The translations under genes and the position numbers were made by a program. Shown piece by piece: positions 41,470 to 51,872 of a DNA stretch of 64,000 nt. The number at the start of each line of letters is the position of its first letter. Positions within the stretch are counted from its first letter, which is position 1. Origin of the DNA: Gracilaria gracilis. Its lineage: Eukaryota; Rhodophyta; Florideophyceae; Gracilariales; Gracilariaceae. The notes beneath the pieces were generated by a model that was given only the letters and a program-made list of their open reading frames with translations, had not been told where the DNA came from and did no database searches. Where the stretch lies: contig JARGSG010000113.1 of the NCBI GenBank assembly GCA_030374805.1, forward strand, positions 124,001-188,000, in the 5' to 3' direction.

Positions 41470-41949
41470 TCACTGTGAGTCCCTGAGCGGCACGACTGGC
41501 CAGTAATGCGCGGCAGTTCTGCTAGCCTCCGCGCGAAAGACAGCGTCAGACACATTTTCGCTCTCGATAACCTTCTCGGCGTGCTCGCCGTACAGGCGAC
41601 GTTTATGCTGCAGACGGGCATGTTGAGCCGTTCCGCCGCCCATGGCGCTGAGATCGAATTTCTTCGGCTCCTCAGACGCTTCGCGCTGGCGCGGTTTTGG
41701 TCGCGAAAACAAGCGGGCACACTCCTCGCTTAGTTCCAGGGTGATCTTCGTCTCCTCAATGGACGGAGAGGTACTGTGTTCCATGGCAGCAGTCCAACCC
41801 GCTACCCAACCAGATCTCGCGCCTTGCTCATAGGCGGAACGCCATACGTGCGCCGCCGCCGCCTGGCGGGCTGCTTCGGCAGCGGGCACAAGTGTTGTCG
41901 GCGGTGGCTCCGCGATGATGCGCGCGATCTGCGAGCCGGATTTGGACAT
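41470..41949 (-). CDS. Conserved-looking hypothetical protein
   Basis: A 159-residue frame starts at the ATG at 41949 (MSKSGSQIARIIAEPP). It is rich in Ala, Glu and Arg, with a mid segment RSAYEQGARSGWVAGWTAAM and a charged helical second half. There is no clear signal peptide or membrane helix. The gene is divergent from pyruvate kinase with 502 bp between the start codons. No family was recognised. The unbroken frame, normal composition and position between two active genes support it being real. Confidence 0.5.
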   Translation of the reverse strand: MSKSGSQIARIIAEPPPTTLVPAAEAARQAAAAHVWRSAYEQGARSGWVAGWTAAMEHSTSPSIEETKITLELSEECARLFSRPKPRQREASEEPKKFDLSAMGGGTAQHARLQHKRRLYGEHAEKVIESENVSDAVFRAEASRTAAHYWPVVPLRDSQ

Positions 41950-42451
41950 AGGGAGGTGCTTTCCGTCGCTATGTTTCCGTCCGCGGTTTCTTGGGCAGAC
42001 GCGGAGGAAGAATACGGGCTGCTGCCGATATTGGGACAGAGGGTACAACGGTATGTGGTTGGGGAATGCTGCGCTCCAGCGCGGCGTTGTTCGCGTTGGT
42101 TCCTCCTGGAGCAGGAGAACGTGTAGAAAAAGTTAGATGGAGTGCGGATGCATGTGCGGATCGGCGAGAGCGGATTTGTGACGTGTTTCACGATCATTCG
42201 TTGCTTGGTGGACGCACAGATTTTTGCAGTTTGCAGTGCAACGTCGCACAGCGCAGCTATCGAAGATTGCTGCGTGTGATCAACGAGGCGCGCCCAGCTG
42301 CAGCGCCTCTGCTCTCTCGCCTCCGGCGGCGAGTGTGACACCGCCATCGGGCTCTCTTTGTAGATCACCATTGTTGATCCCTAAGTGCTCGGATCTCATC
42401 TTGAACGACTGCAGGTCCGCATCAACACTGACTTGCGCACCCGATTCCACC
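41950..42451. promoter_or_regulatory. Divergent intergenic region
   Basis: It lies between the hypothetical gene and pyruvate kinase and must hold both promoters. No clear TATA box is seen. Confidence 0.4.
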
Positions 42452-44107
42452 ATGAGCGCATTCGCCGTTTCACCCTCACTACCTATTCATGGGCCCGGTA
42501 TTGCTCGCTTCACCTCGTCCACTTTTGTGCAGCGTTCCGCGCCGCTGGTGCGTTCAGCACGTACTCCCGCGAGATGGCGTGCCGTGGCTACTTCGAGAGG
42601 CGAGGCAACCAGTCTGGGGTTTGCCAAGGATGCATACCATGATGATCAGATGTGGGGCATCGACTCTGGGCGCATGAGCAAAATTGTATGCACCATTGGT
42701 CCTAAGACATGTGACTTGGAGAGCATAGAGAAGCTGGCGGAGACTGGAATGGATATCGTGCGACTTAACATGAGTCACGGTACTCATGAATGGCATAAGG
42801 CTGTCATCGATAACGTTCGACAGATAAATGCGGCGGGGCGCTTCAACCTTGGTATCTTGCTGGACACCAAGGGCCCCGAGGTTAGGAGTGGTGACGTCAA
42901 GGCCCCGATCAAGGTGAAGAGGGGGCAGCGGTTTGTTTGGACCGTCCGGAAGGATTTGGATAATTTTGACGAGAGCACTGTTGATGTCAGTTACGACGAC
43001 TTCATCAACGACGTCCATGTTGGAGACACCTTGCTCGTTGATGGCGGAATGTGTTCATTTCTGTGCACGGAGAAGACAGACACGGACGTCGTCTCGGAGT
43101 GCATCGATGGTGGCACTTTAACCTCACGCCGCCATCTCAATGTGAGGGGCAAGAGTGCATCCTTACCGGCCATCACAGACAAGGATTGGGAGGACATTAA
43201 ATTTGGCATGGACATGAACGTTGATTTCTATGCGCTCAGCTTTGTTAAACATGAAGATGATGTCGCTCGTCTCAAGGAATATTTGTCGGACAATGGTTGC
43301 AAGGCACTTGTCCTGTCTAAGATCGAGAGTGCAGATGCCATCCACCGACTTCCTCAAATTCTAAAGGCCTCTGATGGAGCTATGGTCGCGCGTGGCGATT
43401 TGGGGGCGGAGATCCCGGTTGAAGATGTGCCATTGGTTCAAGACGAGATTGTCCACATTAACCGTACTCTGCGCAAACCAACGATCGTCGCTACACATAT
43501 GCTGGAGAGCATGATTACGTACCCTACACCCACGCGAGCTGAGGTTGCGGATATCACTGAAGCAGTGCGACAGGGCGCAGACGCTACCATGTTGAGTGGA
43601 GAGACGGCGAACGGATCATTCCCATACAAAGCCTTGTCCGTGATGGCAACTGTTGCAAAGAGTGTTGTCTCGCGGGACTCGGCCATGTCTCAAAATGATT
43701 TGTTCTCGCCAATGTCACCGTCTCCTCAAGATGATGGATCGAAAGACACGCGTCGAGATCTTGCATACGCGGCGTCAACTTTGGCATCCAGGTTGAATGT
43801 TGCGGCAATCGTTGTGTTCACCAGGATTGGGAGCTACGCAAAACTGGTAGCCTCAACTCGTCCCAGGTGTCCTATCATTGCTCTCACACCTGATAGTGAT
43901 CTAGTCAGACGGCTGACCTTATTCTGGGGCGTCAAACCATTTGAATTAGAGTTTTCAGATGATCCGGAAGAAACTATTGCTCGGGCCATAAACCTGCTTC
44001 TGGAAAAGGGCCATACTTCGACTGGTGACAACATTGTAATTACCAGCGATATGCTTGTGAAGGATAAGAATACGGTGAACACCATACAGGTGCGCAGAGT
44101 TCGCTGA
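42452..44107 (+). CDS. Pyruvate kinase, probably plastid-targeted
   Basis: The 551-residue enzyme transfers phosphate from phosphoenolpyruvate to ADP, the last step of glycolysis. The start at 42452 (CCACCATGAGC) precedes about 70 residues rich in Ser, Ala and Arg with few acidic residues, like a plastid transit peptide. The catalytic A domain begins SKIVCTIGPK; key blocks are DIVRLNMSHG, LDTKGPEVRSG, ALVLSKIES with the catalytic lysine, and MVARGDLGAEIP. The B domain sits between about 165 and 265, and THMLESM and LSGETA follow. The C-terminal regulatory domain is complete (VVFTRIGSYAKLVASTRPRC). Length and order agree with the family. The frame stays open upstream without an ATG in good context. 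Confidence 0.96.
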   Translation: MSAFAVSPSLPIHGPGIARFTSSTFVQRSAPLVRSARTPARWRAVATSRGEATSLGFAKDAYHDDQMWGIDSGRMSKIVCTIGPKTCDLESIEKLAETGMDIVRLNMSHGTHEWHKAVIDNVRQINAAGRFNLGILLDTKGPEVRSGDVKAPIKVKRGQRFVWTVRKDLDNFDESTVDVSYDDFINDVHVGDTLLVDGGMCSFLCTEKTDTDVVSECIDGGTLTSRRHLNVRGKSASLPAITDKDWEDIKFGMDMNVDFYALSFVKHEDDVARLKEYLSDNGCKALVLSKIESADAIHRLPQILKASDGAMVARGDLGAEIPVEDVPLVQDEIVHINRTLRKPTIVATHMLESMITYPTPTRAEVADITEAVRQGADATMLSGETANGSFPYKALSVMATVAKSVVSRDSAMSQNDLFSPMSPSPQDDGSKDTRRDLAYAASTLASRLNVAAIVVFTRIGSYAKLVASTRPRCPIIALTPDSDLVRRLTLFWGVKPFELEFSDDPEETIARAINLLLEKGHTSTGDNIVITSDMLVKDKNTVNTIQVRRVR

Positions 44108-45039
44108 TGTATTCTCATGTGGCATCCGAGAGAGGTTCGATGATGATCTTCTTCTACGGCAGAAAGTTCTGCTTGAAATTCTTACAAGACCTCCACTATC
44201 TACAGGATTCATAGTTATGAGAGGTAGCGTTTACAAGCAAGTAGACAAAACCATCTCTGCTGCCCTTGAGTGACACCAATGCGAGAGCATTCGAATAGCG
44301 CTCAATTGCATCGAGATTGCTACAAGGGTATCAATACCAGAACAGAGGCCGGAATACAACGCTATGTTGGAGAGTCATTTTGTGTTCGAGCGAGTGCACT
44401 AGCTTCGAAGGATGTAATGACGCAAAAGAGAGCGAGCGAGAGAGAGCAGGAAGTTATGCAGGGTAAAGGCTATCTATCTGGCGAGGCGCTTCGCGATGAC
44501 ACTGGGCCTTTCTACACAGGCCCTGTGGGCCTTTCTACACATCCGTACCAGCCGTGCTGGCGTAGATACTGTATCTACAAGCGTGCCCAGTAGCTCGATG
44601 CTTTTTGTCCCAGAAGCTTCGCGTGTTCGTCGTTGAGAGCAGTCTTCAATTTTCGGCACTGCGGGTCGCGTACGTGTACAACGTGGATCCCGTTGCGTTA
44701 TTAGGGATCGAGCACCGTGTCACGCGGAAGATGCCTTCGCACAAGCGGCGTTCCTGTTGGCCACCAACTTCGCCCCTAGTTTGACCTTCAAAAGTTTCAG
44801 TTTCCACTTCAGTGAGGGTTAAAAAAGCGACTTGGCCTTGCGTTGGGTTCGTCAGCTTGGTCCACATGGGCGGCATGCGTTTCCTAGCTAGCATGAGAAA
44901 GTAAACTTCGGATCTCGTTCGAACTCTTTGGGGGCACCAACCATGTAGATGGCAGCTCAGTTTTTCGCACTACCATCAGTTTGAATCTTTCTCTCTCTGT
45001 ACACAATCTTTTCTTCTTCTCAGCAACTGGTGATCTGCC
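44108..45039. other. Intergenic
   Basis: A 16-bp direct repeat, GGGCCTTTCTACACA, occurs twice near 44506-44540. A pyrimidine tract ending in CTTCTTCTCAG (to 45024) lies 15 bp before the next ATG and looks like a 3' splice site, so the next gene may have an intron in its leader. A weak minus-strand frame at 44646-44894 has no recognisable domain. Confidence 0.4.
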
Positions 45040-47619
45040 ATGTTGTCGGACAACGAAGTCGAATATGAAATAGATGGTGATGGAATGTACTATGAAACTC
45101 CTCAGAAGGACACAGACAGCGGGGGAGAAGAAAGTGACCCGTTAGCGAGTTCAGGAGAGGACGCGGCAGAAAAGAAAGAAAGGGAAGAGGTATTCGGCGC
45201 TGCCATAGATGATCTTATTGCAGAGAGAAAGCAGTTTAGACGGCGAGGTAGAAGGCGAAGACTTGGGCAACCCGGCGCTGCAAAACGTGCAAAGCAGACA
45301 GACGTTCCTCGACAATTAAACTCTGTCATGGGTGCTGCGACACTGGCTTACGTGGCGAAAAACTTCGAAGAAGCTACTCAGTTATTGCAAAGAGTGATCA
45401 ACGAGGCACCAAGTGCTGTAGCGCCCAGACGAACTCTTGCCCTTATTCACGAAGAGAAAGGAGATACAAAGAAGGCCCTTGAATGGTATATGAGTGCAGC
45501 AGAACTCAGTCGTCAAGACAGGGATTTATGGAAGCGGAATGCATCCCTATGGGAGGACGAAGGTAATTATGAGAAAGCCATTTATTGTCTCACTCAAGCA
45601 CTTCGCGGTGCGCACAGTACGGATGCGGAAGCCCTGCGCGGTAGGGGTCTTCTGTTTATGAAGCTCGGAAAGCCTGGGAAAGCAGCTGAAAACTTCAGCA
45701 GAGTAGTGAAGATTTTGCCAGATGATATTGAGTTGGCACGTCTAATCACTCAGCTCTACAGAAAGTCGAAGTCTCCTGGGAGAGCTTCCAAAGTTGTGGA
45801 AGGAATGGTACGAGACTGTGAAATTGCCTTGGAGAAGAAGAGCTCAGGTCGAGAGAGCAAATTGAAATCCATTCTGGCCCTGTTGGAAATCTTGATCGCT
45901 TTGCGTTTTGTTGAGAATCGGTACCTTGATGCAGCAGCACTATTGTCGAGAGTGAAGGAGTTGAATGCCAAACTGGGATGTGCATTGACGTTTGTACAAC
46001 GTCTTTTGGAAGCGATCTGTCATCATAGGCTTGTTTCGACAACCGTGGCTGAGCCTACGTTCCGAGAATTCATGTCATCTCCGAGTATTGTTTCGAAGCA
46101 CCCCATACTACTCAAACAAGTTGCTGATGCATGCAGGGAAGGTTCAAATTTTGCCGATGGGGTACGGGCATACACCATGCTATTGGAAATGAAGAACCTG
46201 GCTGAGAACCCGGTGGAATTACGACTTCATCGGGCTGTATGTTATATCGGTATTGGAGACACGGCGAGGGCGAAGTCTGATTTGGAGTGGGTGTTATTGG
46301 TTCATCCGCGCCACGTCGAGGCCTCCTTGCGATATCAACAGTTTCAACCTACAAAAGATGTTGCGAAAGCGAAACGTAAGACAACCAAGAGGTATTCCAA
46401 TATGGTTGTGCAGTACTCTCTCACAGCAAAGGAACGACAGGAGGCAGTCGATGCGCTTGCAAACGGCAAAATGCTTTTCGAAAGTGGTGATACTGATGGT
46501 TTTCTCGCGCAGGTGTTCCTTCCCTTAGAATACGCATTATTTCTTAGTGAATCCGATCCACGCGAAAACTCAAATCAGTATGCTGCGGAAGGTGACAAGC
46601 ACGGGACAGAAGATGAAGAGATTGTTGCAGCAAACACAGAAGATAAAAGCGGCCCTTCTGTTTCAAAAGCTAGGTCTGGGATGGCACAGGTGACAACGAT
46701 TGGTATGGATAAAGAAAGACTGCAAGACCTTGGAGCTGTTATGATGCGAGTATTGCTTGACGATCAGCTTCTAGAAGTCGCAGAAATGGTAGTCTTTTCT
46801 TTACAGGCACGGAATGAATTGAGAAAGGCGTCGTCGTTGGTACGAATATTCGATTCATTGGCCCATCTTCGGATAACTGGGGGCCGGTTGGATTTAAAAC
46901 GACGACTACGGGTGCTGGACACTATCACCTCAATTGCGGTTGGGGACCTCGCTCGAGCACATGACGCGGCAAGATTGTTGCTGTTGGAAGAGCCGAGAAG
47001 TGCAGATGAAGCTTTTGCTTATTCTGTGGTTGACCAAATGTGGAAGATTGAGAGCGACGCGCAACGCAATAGATCGTTTCAGTTCTTGAAGAGGTTGCGG
47101 AGGAAAAATCCTTCCTTGTACTTGGCCTTTGTGGCAGGTAACTGCTCTAGTAGAGGAGGGATCAATATTCGAAGGTATACCGTTGGTATATACTTGCATG
47201 CGTTGAAAATGTGTCCCAATCATCCTCTCATCTGCCTGGTATTGGCCATTCAAACTCTATATGTTGCAGCGGGAAGACGAATACAGAATCGCAATGAGAT
47301 GATTACATATGCGCTCGCGTTCTTGAACGATTACACGAGAAATCGAAAAGCAGGGGCACCGGCCGAGGAACGTGGCCTATATGAAATGGAAACGGATTAC
47401 AACTTGGGAAGGGCGATGCATCAACTGGGTCTACTGCATTATGCAACCGAAGCATACAAGCGAGTATTGACCAAGGAGTATGAGGGGGTGAAGCATGACA
47501 AGATCCCAGCATGGGCGGACTTGAAACGCGATGCCGCGTACAATTTAATACAGATATATCGAGGAAGTGGGAACTTGGAAATGGCTGCCGCAATTTGCGG
47601 GGAGTATCTGGTGTTTTGA
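45040..47619 (+). CDS. TFIIIC TPR subunit (GTF3C3/Tfc4 homologue)
   Basis: The 859-residue protein is the TPR-repeat subunit of the RNA polymerase III factor TFIIIC, which binds A/B-box promoters and recruits TFIIIB. An acidic N-terminus (1-60) is followed by a short basic stretch RRRGRRRR (about 68-75), then a first TPR array beginning GAATLAYVAKNFEEATQLLQ (about 98-430). A charged, less ordered linker (about 515-560) precedes a second helical/TPR block ending YHLQ-like at GRAMHQLGLLHYATEAYKRV (about 790-810) and ITYRGSGN-type final helices. Length compares with 886 in human and 1025 in yeast. The gene is a single frame; only the leader may be spliced. It works in the nucleus on tRNA and 5S genes. 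Confidence 0.88.
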   Translation: MLSDNEVEYEIDGDGMYYETPQKDTDSGGEESDPLASSGEDAAEKKEREEVFGAAIDDLIAERKQFRRRGRRRRLGQPGAAKRAKQTDVPRQLNSVMGAATLAYVAKNFEEATQLLQRVINEAPSAVAPRRTLALIHEEKGDTKKALEWYMSAAELSRQDRDLWKRNASLWEDEGNYEKAIYCLTQALRGAHSTDAEALRGRGLLFMKLGKPGKAAENFSRVVKILPDDIELARLITQLYRKSKSPGRASKVVEGMVRDCEIALEKKSSGRESKLKSILALLEILIALRFVENRYLDAAALLSRVKELNAKLGCALTFVQRLLEAICHHRLVSTTVAEPTFREFMSSPSIVSKHPILLKQVADACREGSNFADGVRAYTMLLEMKNLAENPVELRLHRAVCYIGIGDTARAKSDLEWVLLVHPRHVEASLRYQQFQPTKDVAKAKRKTTKRYSNMVVQYSLTAKERQEAVDALANGKMLFESGDTDGFLAQVFLPLEYALFLSESDPRENSNQYAAEGDKHGTEDEEIVAANTEDKSGPSVSKARSGMAQVTTIGMDKERLQDLGAVMMRVLLDDQLLEVAEMVVFSLQARNELRKASSLVRIFDSLAHLRITGGRLDLKRRLRVLDTITSIAVGDLARAHDAARLLLLEEPRSADEAFAYSVVDQMWKIESDAQRNRSFQFLKRLRRKNPSLYLAFVAGNCSSRGGINIRRYTVGIYLHALKMCPNHPLICLVLAIQTLYVAAGRRIQNRNEMITYALAFLNDYTRNRKAGAPAEERGLYEMETDYNLGRAMHQLGLLHYATEAYKRVLTKEYEGVKHDKIPAWADLKRDAAYNLIQIYRGSGNLEMAAAICGEYLVF

Positions 47620-47954
47620 ACCACTAGAGTAGTAGTTCGCTGCTCTGTCAGTTCATATCGAAGGGTACCCAATGGTACAGGTTTTGAAACACAGAAGTGA
47701 CAGGACTACATCAGCATAAATCATGCAGATATGATGATGATAAGCATGAAAGGGAATACGAAACTATGAGTTTTGGTTTACCAACTCGTCGGGATCATTT
47801 GACGGGATCATTTGATGCACTCCGACATGGGTGATTGGATGCAAACGTATGGGACGGTACGGAAATCTACGAGGGCAGGCTAGTTCAAGCATGCAAGACC
47901 AAGATAAGGTTAAGTGGTGTGGAGCAGAGGCGTGCAATTAAGCTAAGGGGATAA
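47620..47954. other. Convergent 3' intergenic region
   Basis: It separates the ends of the TFIIIC gene and the minus-strand nuclear protein gene. GATCATTTGA is directly repeated near 47792-47815. Nothing else is seen. Confidence 0.45.
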
Positions 47955-48722
47955 TTAAGAAACTACTTCATCATTGATATCGAAAAAGACCTCACTGCGG
48001 TTGAGATCATCGAAAGGACGAGACGGTTTGAAGCGCTTGGCCAAGCGACTGGACGGGAGTTCATCCGAAGTGGAATCACTCTCGAATCCGTTCTCCCACT
48101 CGCTGTCACTGTCAGAAGCGTCATCGGTATCAAACTGTGCGAGATCGTGTTCGGATGCGCGCGAAGCTTCGCCACGACCACGAGCCGGTAAGAAGCGCGG
48201 CGAACGCACCTGTCTCCTCTGCCTCTTATTTCTTTTCTTGCGTTCCTTCTTGGTGAGCTCTTTTTCCACTCTCTTGCGTTTGCGAATGACGATCTCTACC
48301 TTGAATCGCAGACATTCATCACCCGGGACATTTGGCATACGCACACATGTGATTTTGGTGCCTGCTTTGATGTGCTCTACCTTGGCAAACTTATTTCCAA
48401 TGTCGTGGAAGCGCCGCAATATCTGATCCTCCTGTTCGCTCGGTGGCTCTTGCAAACAGACTGCGTAAGGCACGACTTGGCGCTGATTCTTCTCGCCAGC
48501 AATGGCGGGCCCGCCAAGGGGAATGACCTCGACGATTATCTGGTAGAGCCCGTCGACCGGGACGGTGTAATGGCCCAGGCTAGGACTGAAGCAAGGATGC
48601 GTGTTGTTCTCGACCGGAATCCTCTCGATTTCCCATCCAGTGATGACAGTCTTCTCGGCCGACGGCGCGGGAGGATTAACGCTTGGGCAATGCAGCGCGG
48701 AGAAATCGCAAGCCGCTTCCAT
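47955..48722 (-). CDS. Unknown nuclear protein with beta-rich N-terminal domain
   Basis: The protein has 255 residues from the ATG at 48722 (MEAACDFSAL). Residues 20-148 look beta-rich: GHYTVPVDGLYQIIVEVIPL and FAKVEHIKAGTKITCVRM recall C1q/TNF-like jelly-roll strands, but this is only a pattern impression. A strongly basic stretch (RKRKRVEKELTKKERKKRNK, about 149-170) should act as a nuclear localisation signal. The tail is acidic and Ser/Asp-rich (DTDDASDSDSEWE). It is divergent from the RecQ gene. The combination resembles a nucleolar or chromatin-associated protein; function unknown. Confidence 0.6.
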   Translation of the reverse strand: MEAACDFSALHCPSVNPPAPSAEKTVITGWEIERIPVENNTHPCFSPSLGHYTVPVDGLYQIIVEVIPLGGPAIAGEKNQRQVVPYAVCLQEPPSEQEDQILRRFHDIGNKFAKVEHIKAGTKITCVRMPNVPGDECLRFKVEIVIRKRKRVEKELTKKERKKRNKRQRRQVRSPRFLPARGRGEASRASEHDLAQFDTDDASDSDSEWENGFESDSTSDELPSSRLAKRFKPSRPFDDLNRSEVFFDINDEVVS

Positions 48723-49277
48723 GGATGCAGCGATTTGGCACGAAGTTATCGGGACAAATGAGGTTGAGGTGAAGGACAGGAGGAGAGAGGCAGCGGCTAC
48801 TGCTGGACAAGTTCATTGAATGCGTAGATACGCTCGTCCGCACGCGACGCACAGCAGCGCTGTTATTCGCTCGACGGCTCGCGCTTTTACACGCATGGCT
48901 GTGCAGGACGACGAGCGGCGACGTTCGACTTGACGCGCATCGCCGCGCGATGCTCTCTCTGCACGCGTCACGCACGCGCCGTTAACGACGGCTGAGCCGC
49001 CTTTCGCGCCCGCCATTGGCTGTGGTGGCATTTTGTTTACCAATCATCGGCGGGCAAGTACGCGGCGCCGGTAGGCTTTGCCGCTCGCGCTCTGGACGCT
49101 TCGGTTTGTGCATGGCGTGCTCACGTGGCTCGGCTGCTTTTTGGCGCCAAATCGCGCGCTACCAACGGTACCCCACGCGCTGGCTTGCGGTCGTAACCAA
49201 AGCTCCTTGGCTTCGCCCGCGCCGCCGCACCGCCGCGCCGCCGCTCATGCGCGGTGGTGGGGGACGCGTCGCGTACG
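48723..49277. promoter_or_regulatory. Divergent promoter region, unknown nuclear protein and RecQ
   Basis: A GC-rich 555-bp interval with several GCGC and TTGGCGCCAA-like elements. TTTTTGGCGCCAAAT at 49138-49152 is palindromic and resembles an E2F site. TACCAACGGTA follows at 49160-49170, about 108 bp before the RecQ ATG. Confidence 0.5.
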
Positions 49278-51029
49278 ATGGTCGACGAGGCGCATTCGTT
49301 GCTGAAGCGCCTTCTTGCCGAGCACTTCGGACACAAGGGCCTGCGCGAGAACCAGGCGACGACTATCAAGCATCTGTTGGCGGGGCGCGATGTGCTCGTC
49401 ATTGCGCCTACCGGCAGCGGCAAATCGCTTACGTACCAGCTGCCGGCGCTTTTGTTGCACCGGCGCTACAATCAACTCACGTTGGTCGTGACGCCGTTGC
49501 TGTCGCTCATGCATAACCAGGTCGCGGCGCTGCGCGCGCTGAGCATCCCGGCTGCGATGCTGTCCTCCGCTGAATCGGTTGTTCATAATCGTGAGGTGAT
49601 GGCGTCGTTGCATCGAGTTCGAATTCCGTTTGCTCTTCTCTATATCACCCCGGAGAAGCTCACATCACCATCGTTTCTAGAAGTGTTGCATACGCTGTAT
49701 CGCAAACAGAAGTTGGCACTCGTCGCGGTTGATGAGGCCCATTGTATCTCCGAGTGGGGACATGACTTTCGCAAGGCGTATGCAAATCTCGGCGTTGTCA
49801 AGAAGCATTTTCCAACCGTACCGGTCGTTGCGCTTACCGCCACAGCTACACCTTTTGTACAGAATCACATTCTCAAGTCGTTGTGCCTCCCTGATGCAAA
49901 GCACGTGCGCACGTCTTTTTTGAGAAGTAACGTGCGCTATCAAGTGCGATATGTAGATACTTTGCAAACAGCTGTCGAGCTTGACATTATATCATATATA
50001 CTTCGGAGGCGAAACGCAGATCAATCCTTCCAGACTGGCATCGTGTACGCGTTTAAACGCTCCACCGTAGACGTAGTGGCAGACTTGTTGAACACAAATG
50101 GGGTGCCTGCTCTGTCCTACCACGCTGGACTGTCCACAAAGGCAAGAAAGGCCGCCCAGCACAAATTTGAAAGCGGGGAATGTCCCGTCGTTGTTGCATC
50201 CACGGCATTTGGAATGGGTATTGATGTATCAGCCATTCGCTATGTCATTCACCACTCCATTCCAAAAAGCCTGGAGGCCTTCTATCAGGAGAGCGGACGT
50301 GCAGGGCGTGATGGTAAACCGTGCGATAGTGTCGTTTACTATTCGGACCGTGACGTTGAGCTGTATCAATTTCTCAATCGCCAAGGCCAACAAGACAGAA
50401 ATGAGCATCTCGTCGAATCACGGGAGAAGAAGTTGAAGGCGGTAAAAGACTACTGTACGAAGCTGCGATGTAGACGCGTTGTTCTACTAGAACATTTTGG
50501 TGAGAAGGCGTCTGCCAGCAAGATTTGTGGCCGTCATGGGTGTGATGTTTGTTGTGACATCAATGACGTTCGAAGACGAATGGCCATTCGTGTCCGCAAT
50601 CCTGCAGCAAGGCATAGCTTTCGTCAACGTTCGAGTGCGGTTTCTTCGCCGGCTGCCGACTTTCAAAGCGCGCGATCTATGTTGAAGCAACAACAAGAGA
50701 AAGAACTTGCTGCCGAACGCTCCAAGTTGAAGGAGAAAATCGAAGATTTTAGCGAAGAAGAACAAGACCCAGAAGCAAAACAGGCGCTGAGGAGCATCGA
50801 ACTCGGTTCTGATAACGACATTGACTTCGAAGCACTGAGAAGGGTGGAGAAAGCACACGAGAGACAGCGGTTGGATAGACTGAAGAGACCGCGAGATAGG
50901 ATCATGGACAAGCTTGGGCTCCAAAAGGAACAGGTTGCGTCTGCATCCAGCTCTGCCGCAAAACGCAGAAAGAGCTCGCAGAGTAAGATCAGCTTCGGGA
51001 AACGTCGTGTCCCGAAAAGAACACCATAA
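49278..51029 (+). CDS. RecQ-family DNA helicase
   Basis: The 583-residue ATP-dependent 3'-5' DNA helicase acts in repair and replication-fork maintenance. The ATG at 49278 is the first in frame in good position. Motif 0 (GHKGLRENQ), Walker A APTGSGKS (43-50), DEAHCISEWGHDFR (about 151-164, with the RecQ-specific aromatic loop start), LTATATP and QESGRAGRDG (about 336-345) are all intact. The zinc module has four cysteines in CTKLRCRR and CGRHGCDVCCD (about 393-426). A basic, glutamate-rich tail follows and ends KISFGKRRVPKRTP. I see no winged-helix RQC beyond the zinc part and no HRDC domain, so it is closest in layout to RECQL5-type short forms. E2F-like and MSA-like sites upstream hint at S/M-phase control. 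Confidence 0.93.
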   Translation: MVDEAHSLLKRLLAEHFGHKGLRENQATTIKHLLAGRDVLVIAPTGSGKSLTYQLPALLLHRRYNQLTLVVTPLLSLMHNQVAALRALSIPAAMLSSAESVVHNREVMASLHRVRIPFALLYITPEKLTSPSFLEVLHTLYRKQKLALVAVDEAHCISEWGHDFRKAYANLGVVKKHFPTVPVVALTATATPFVQNHILKSLCLPDAKHVRTSFLRSNVRYQVRYVDTLQTAVELDIISYILRRRNADQSFQTGIVYAFKRSTVDVVADLLNTNGVPALSYHAGLSTKARKAAQHKFESGECPVVVASTAFGMGIDVSAIRYVIHHSIPKSLEAFYQESGRAGRDGKPCDSVVYYSDRDVELYQFLNRQGQQDRNEHLVESREKKLKAVKDYCTKLRCRRVVLLEHFGEKASASKICGRHGCDVCCDINDVRRRMAIRVRNPAARHSFRQRSSAVSSPAADFQSARSMLKQQQEKELAAERSKLKEKIEDFSEEEQDPEAKQALRSIELGSDNDIDFEALRRVEKAHERQRLDRLKRPRDRIMDKLGLQKEQVASASSSAAKRRKSSQSKISFGKRRVPKRTP

Positions 51030-51872
51030 AGTATCAATTTAGTCTGCGGAATCTACTTCGTCGATCGCGTTAGTCTTCTCTTCCCTCCTTGCCGTGTTCA
51101 GTCATGTTCGGAAGGTCGAACGAGGGAATAGAAAGCCTGGTTTCCGAAATCGAGCTTCCCTCGTCAATTACAGCGCGGCTTCAAAGAATGTGAGTGACAA
51201 ACTTCTGCTCGGTTTGCTAAAAGACTGATTACTCAATGGAGATCAGCGCCTGGTGATCCGCGGAAGTACGATTCTTTCCCCATGTGAGCCGAAATCTTTT
51301 CGTTCAACCGGGCTTTCGCTCCGTGCCAAGATTCACATATGAAATTCCCTTCACGTCTGCACACCCTTGCCCCAACTGTCGAGTCGCATTGCTTTCTGCT
51401 TCATGCCAGGAACAAATCCTTTTAGAAGTTTGATGCACATTGTGCTCCAGTCATCCAGTCCGACTATGTTGGACATATCCGAGACTGGAAAGAGAAATCT
51501 GCGTGATCGTTCGATGACTGTGTTTTGAGAATGGAGGCTGATGGTCAACGAGGCATTGGCATGTACCATACCTCATGTTGAGAGCTTTGTAGATGGCATA
51601 CTTCCCATTAGGGTTTCAGGCCGTTATAATGTCGAAGGATTTCTTCCAACGACAACTCCAGCACAAAGCTACACATGTATGAGAGCCGCAGCTTTTTTTT
51701 GAAGGAATAGAGTGACATCATTTCCGCTGGAGCGCTCTATGTCACACTTTGTAGATAACTTTAGGAACAGACTCGTCCAACCAGAACTCGTTTCGTCGTC
51801 GATTGTTGTAATGTGTAGTTCCTGCTCTACCTTTGGACAGCTTGCTGCTCGAGCGAACAAGCAGGGATTACC

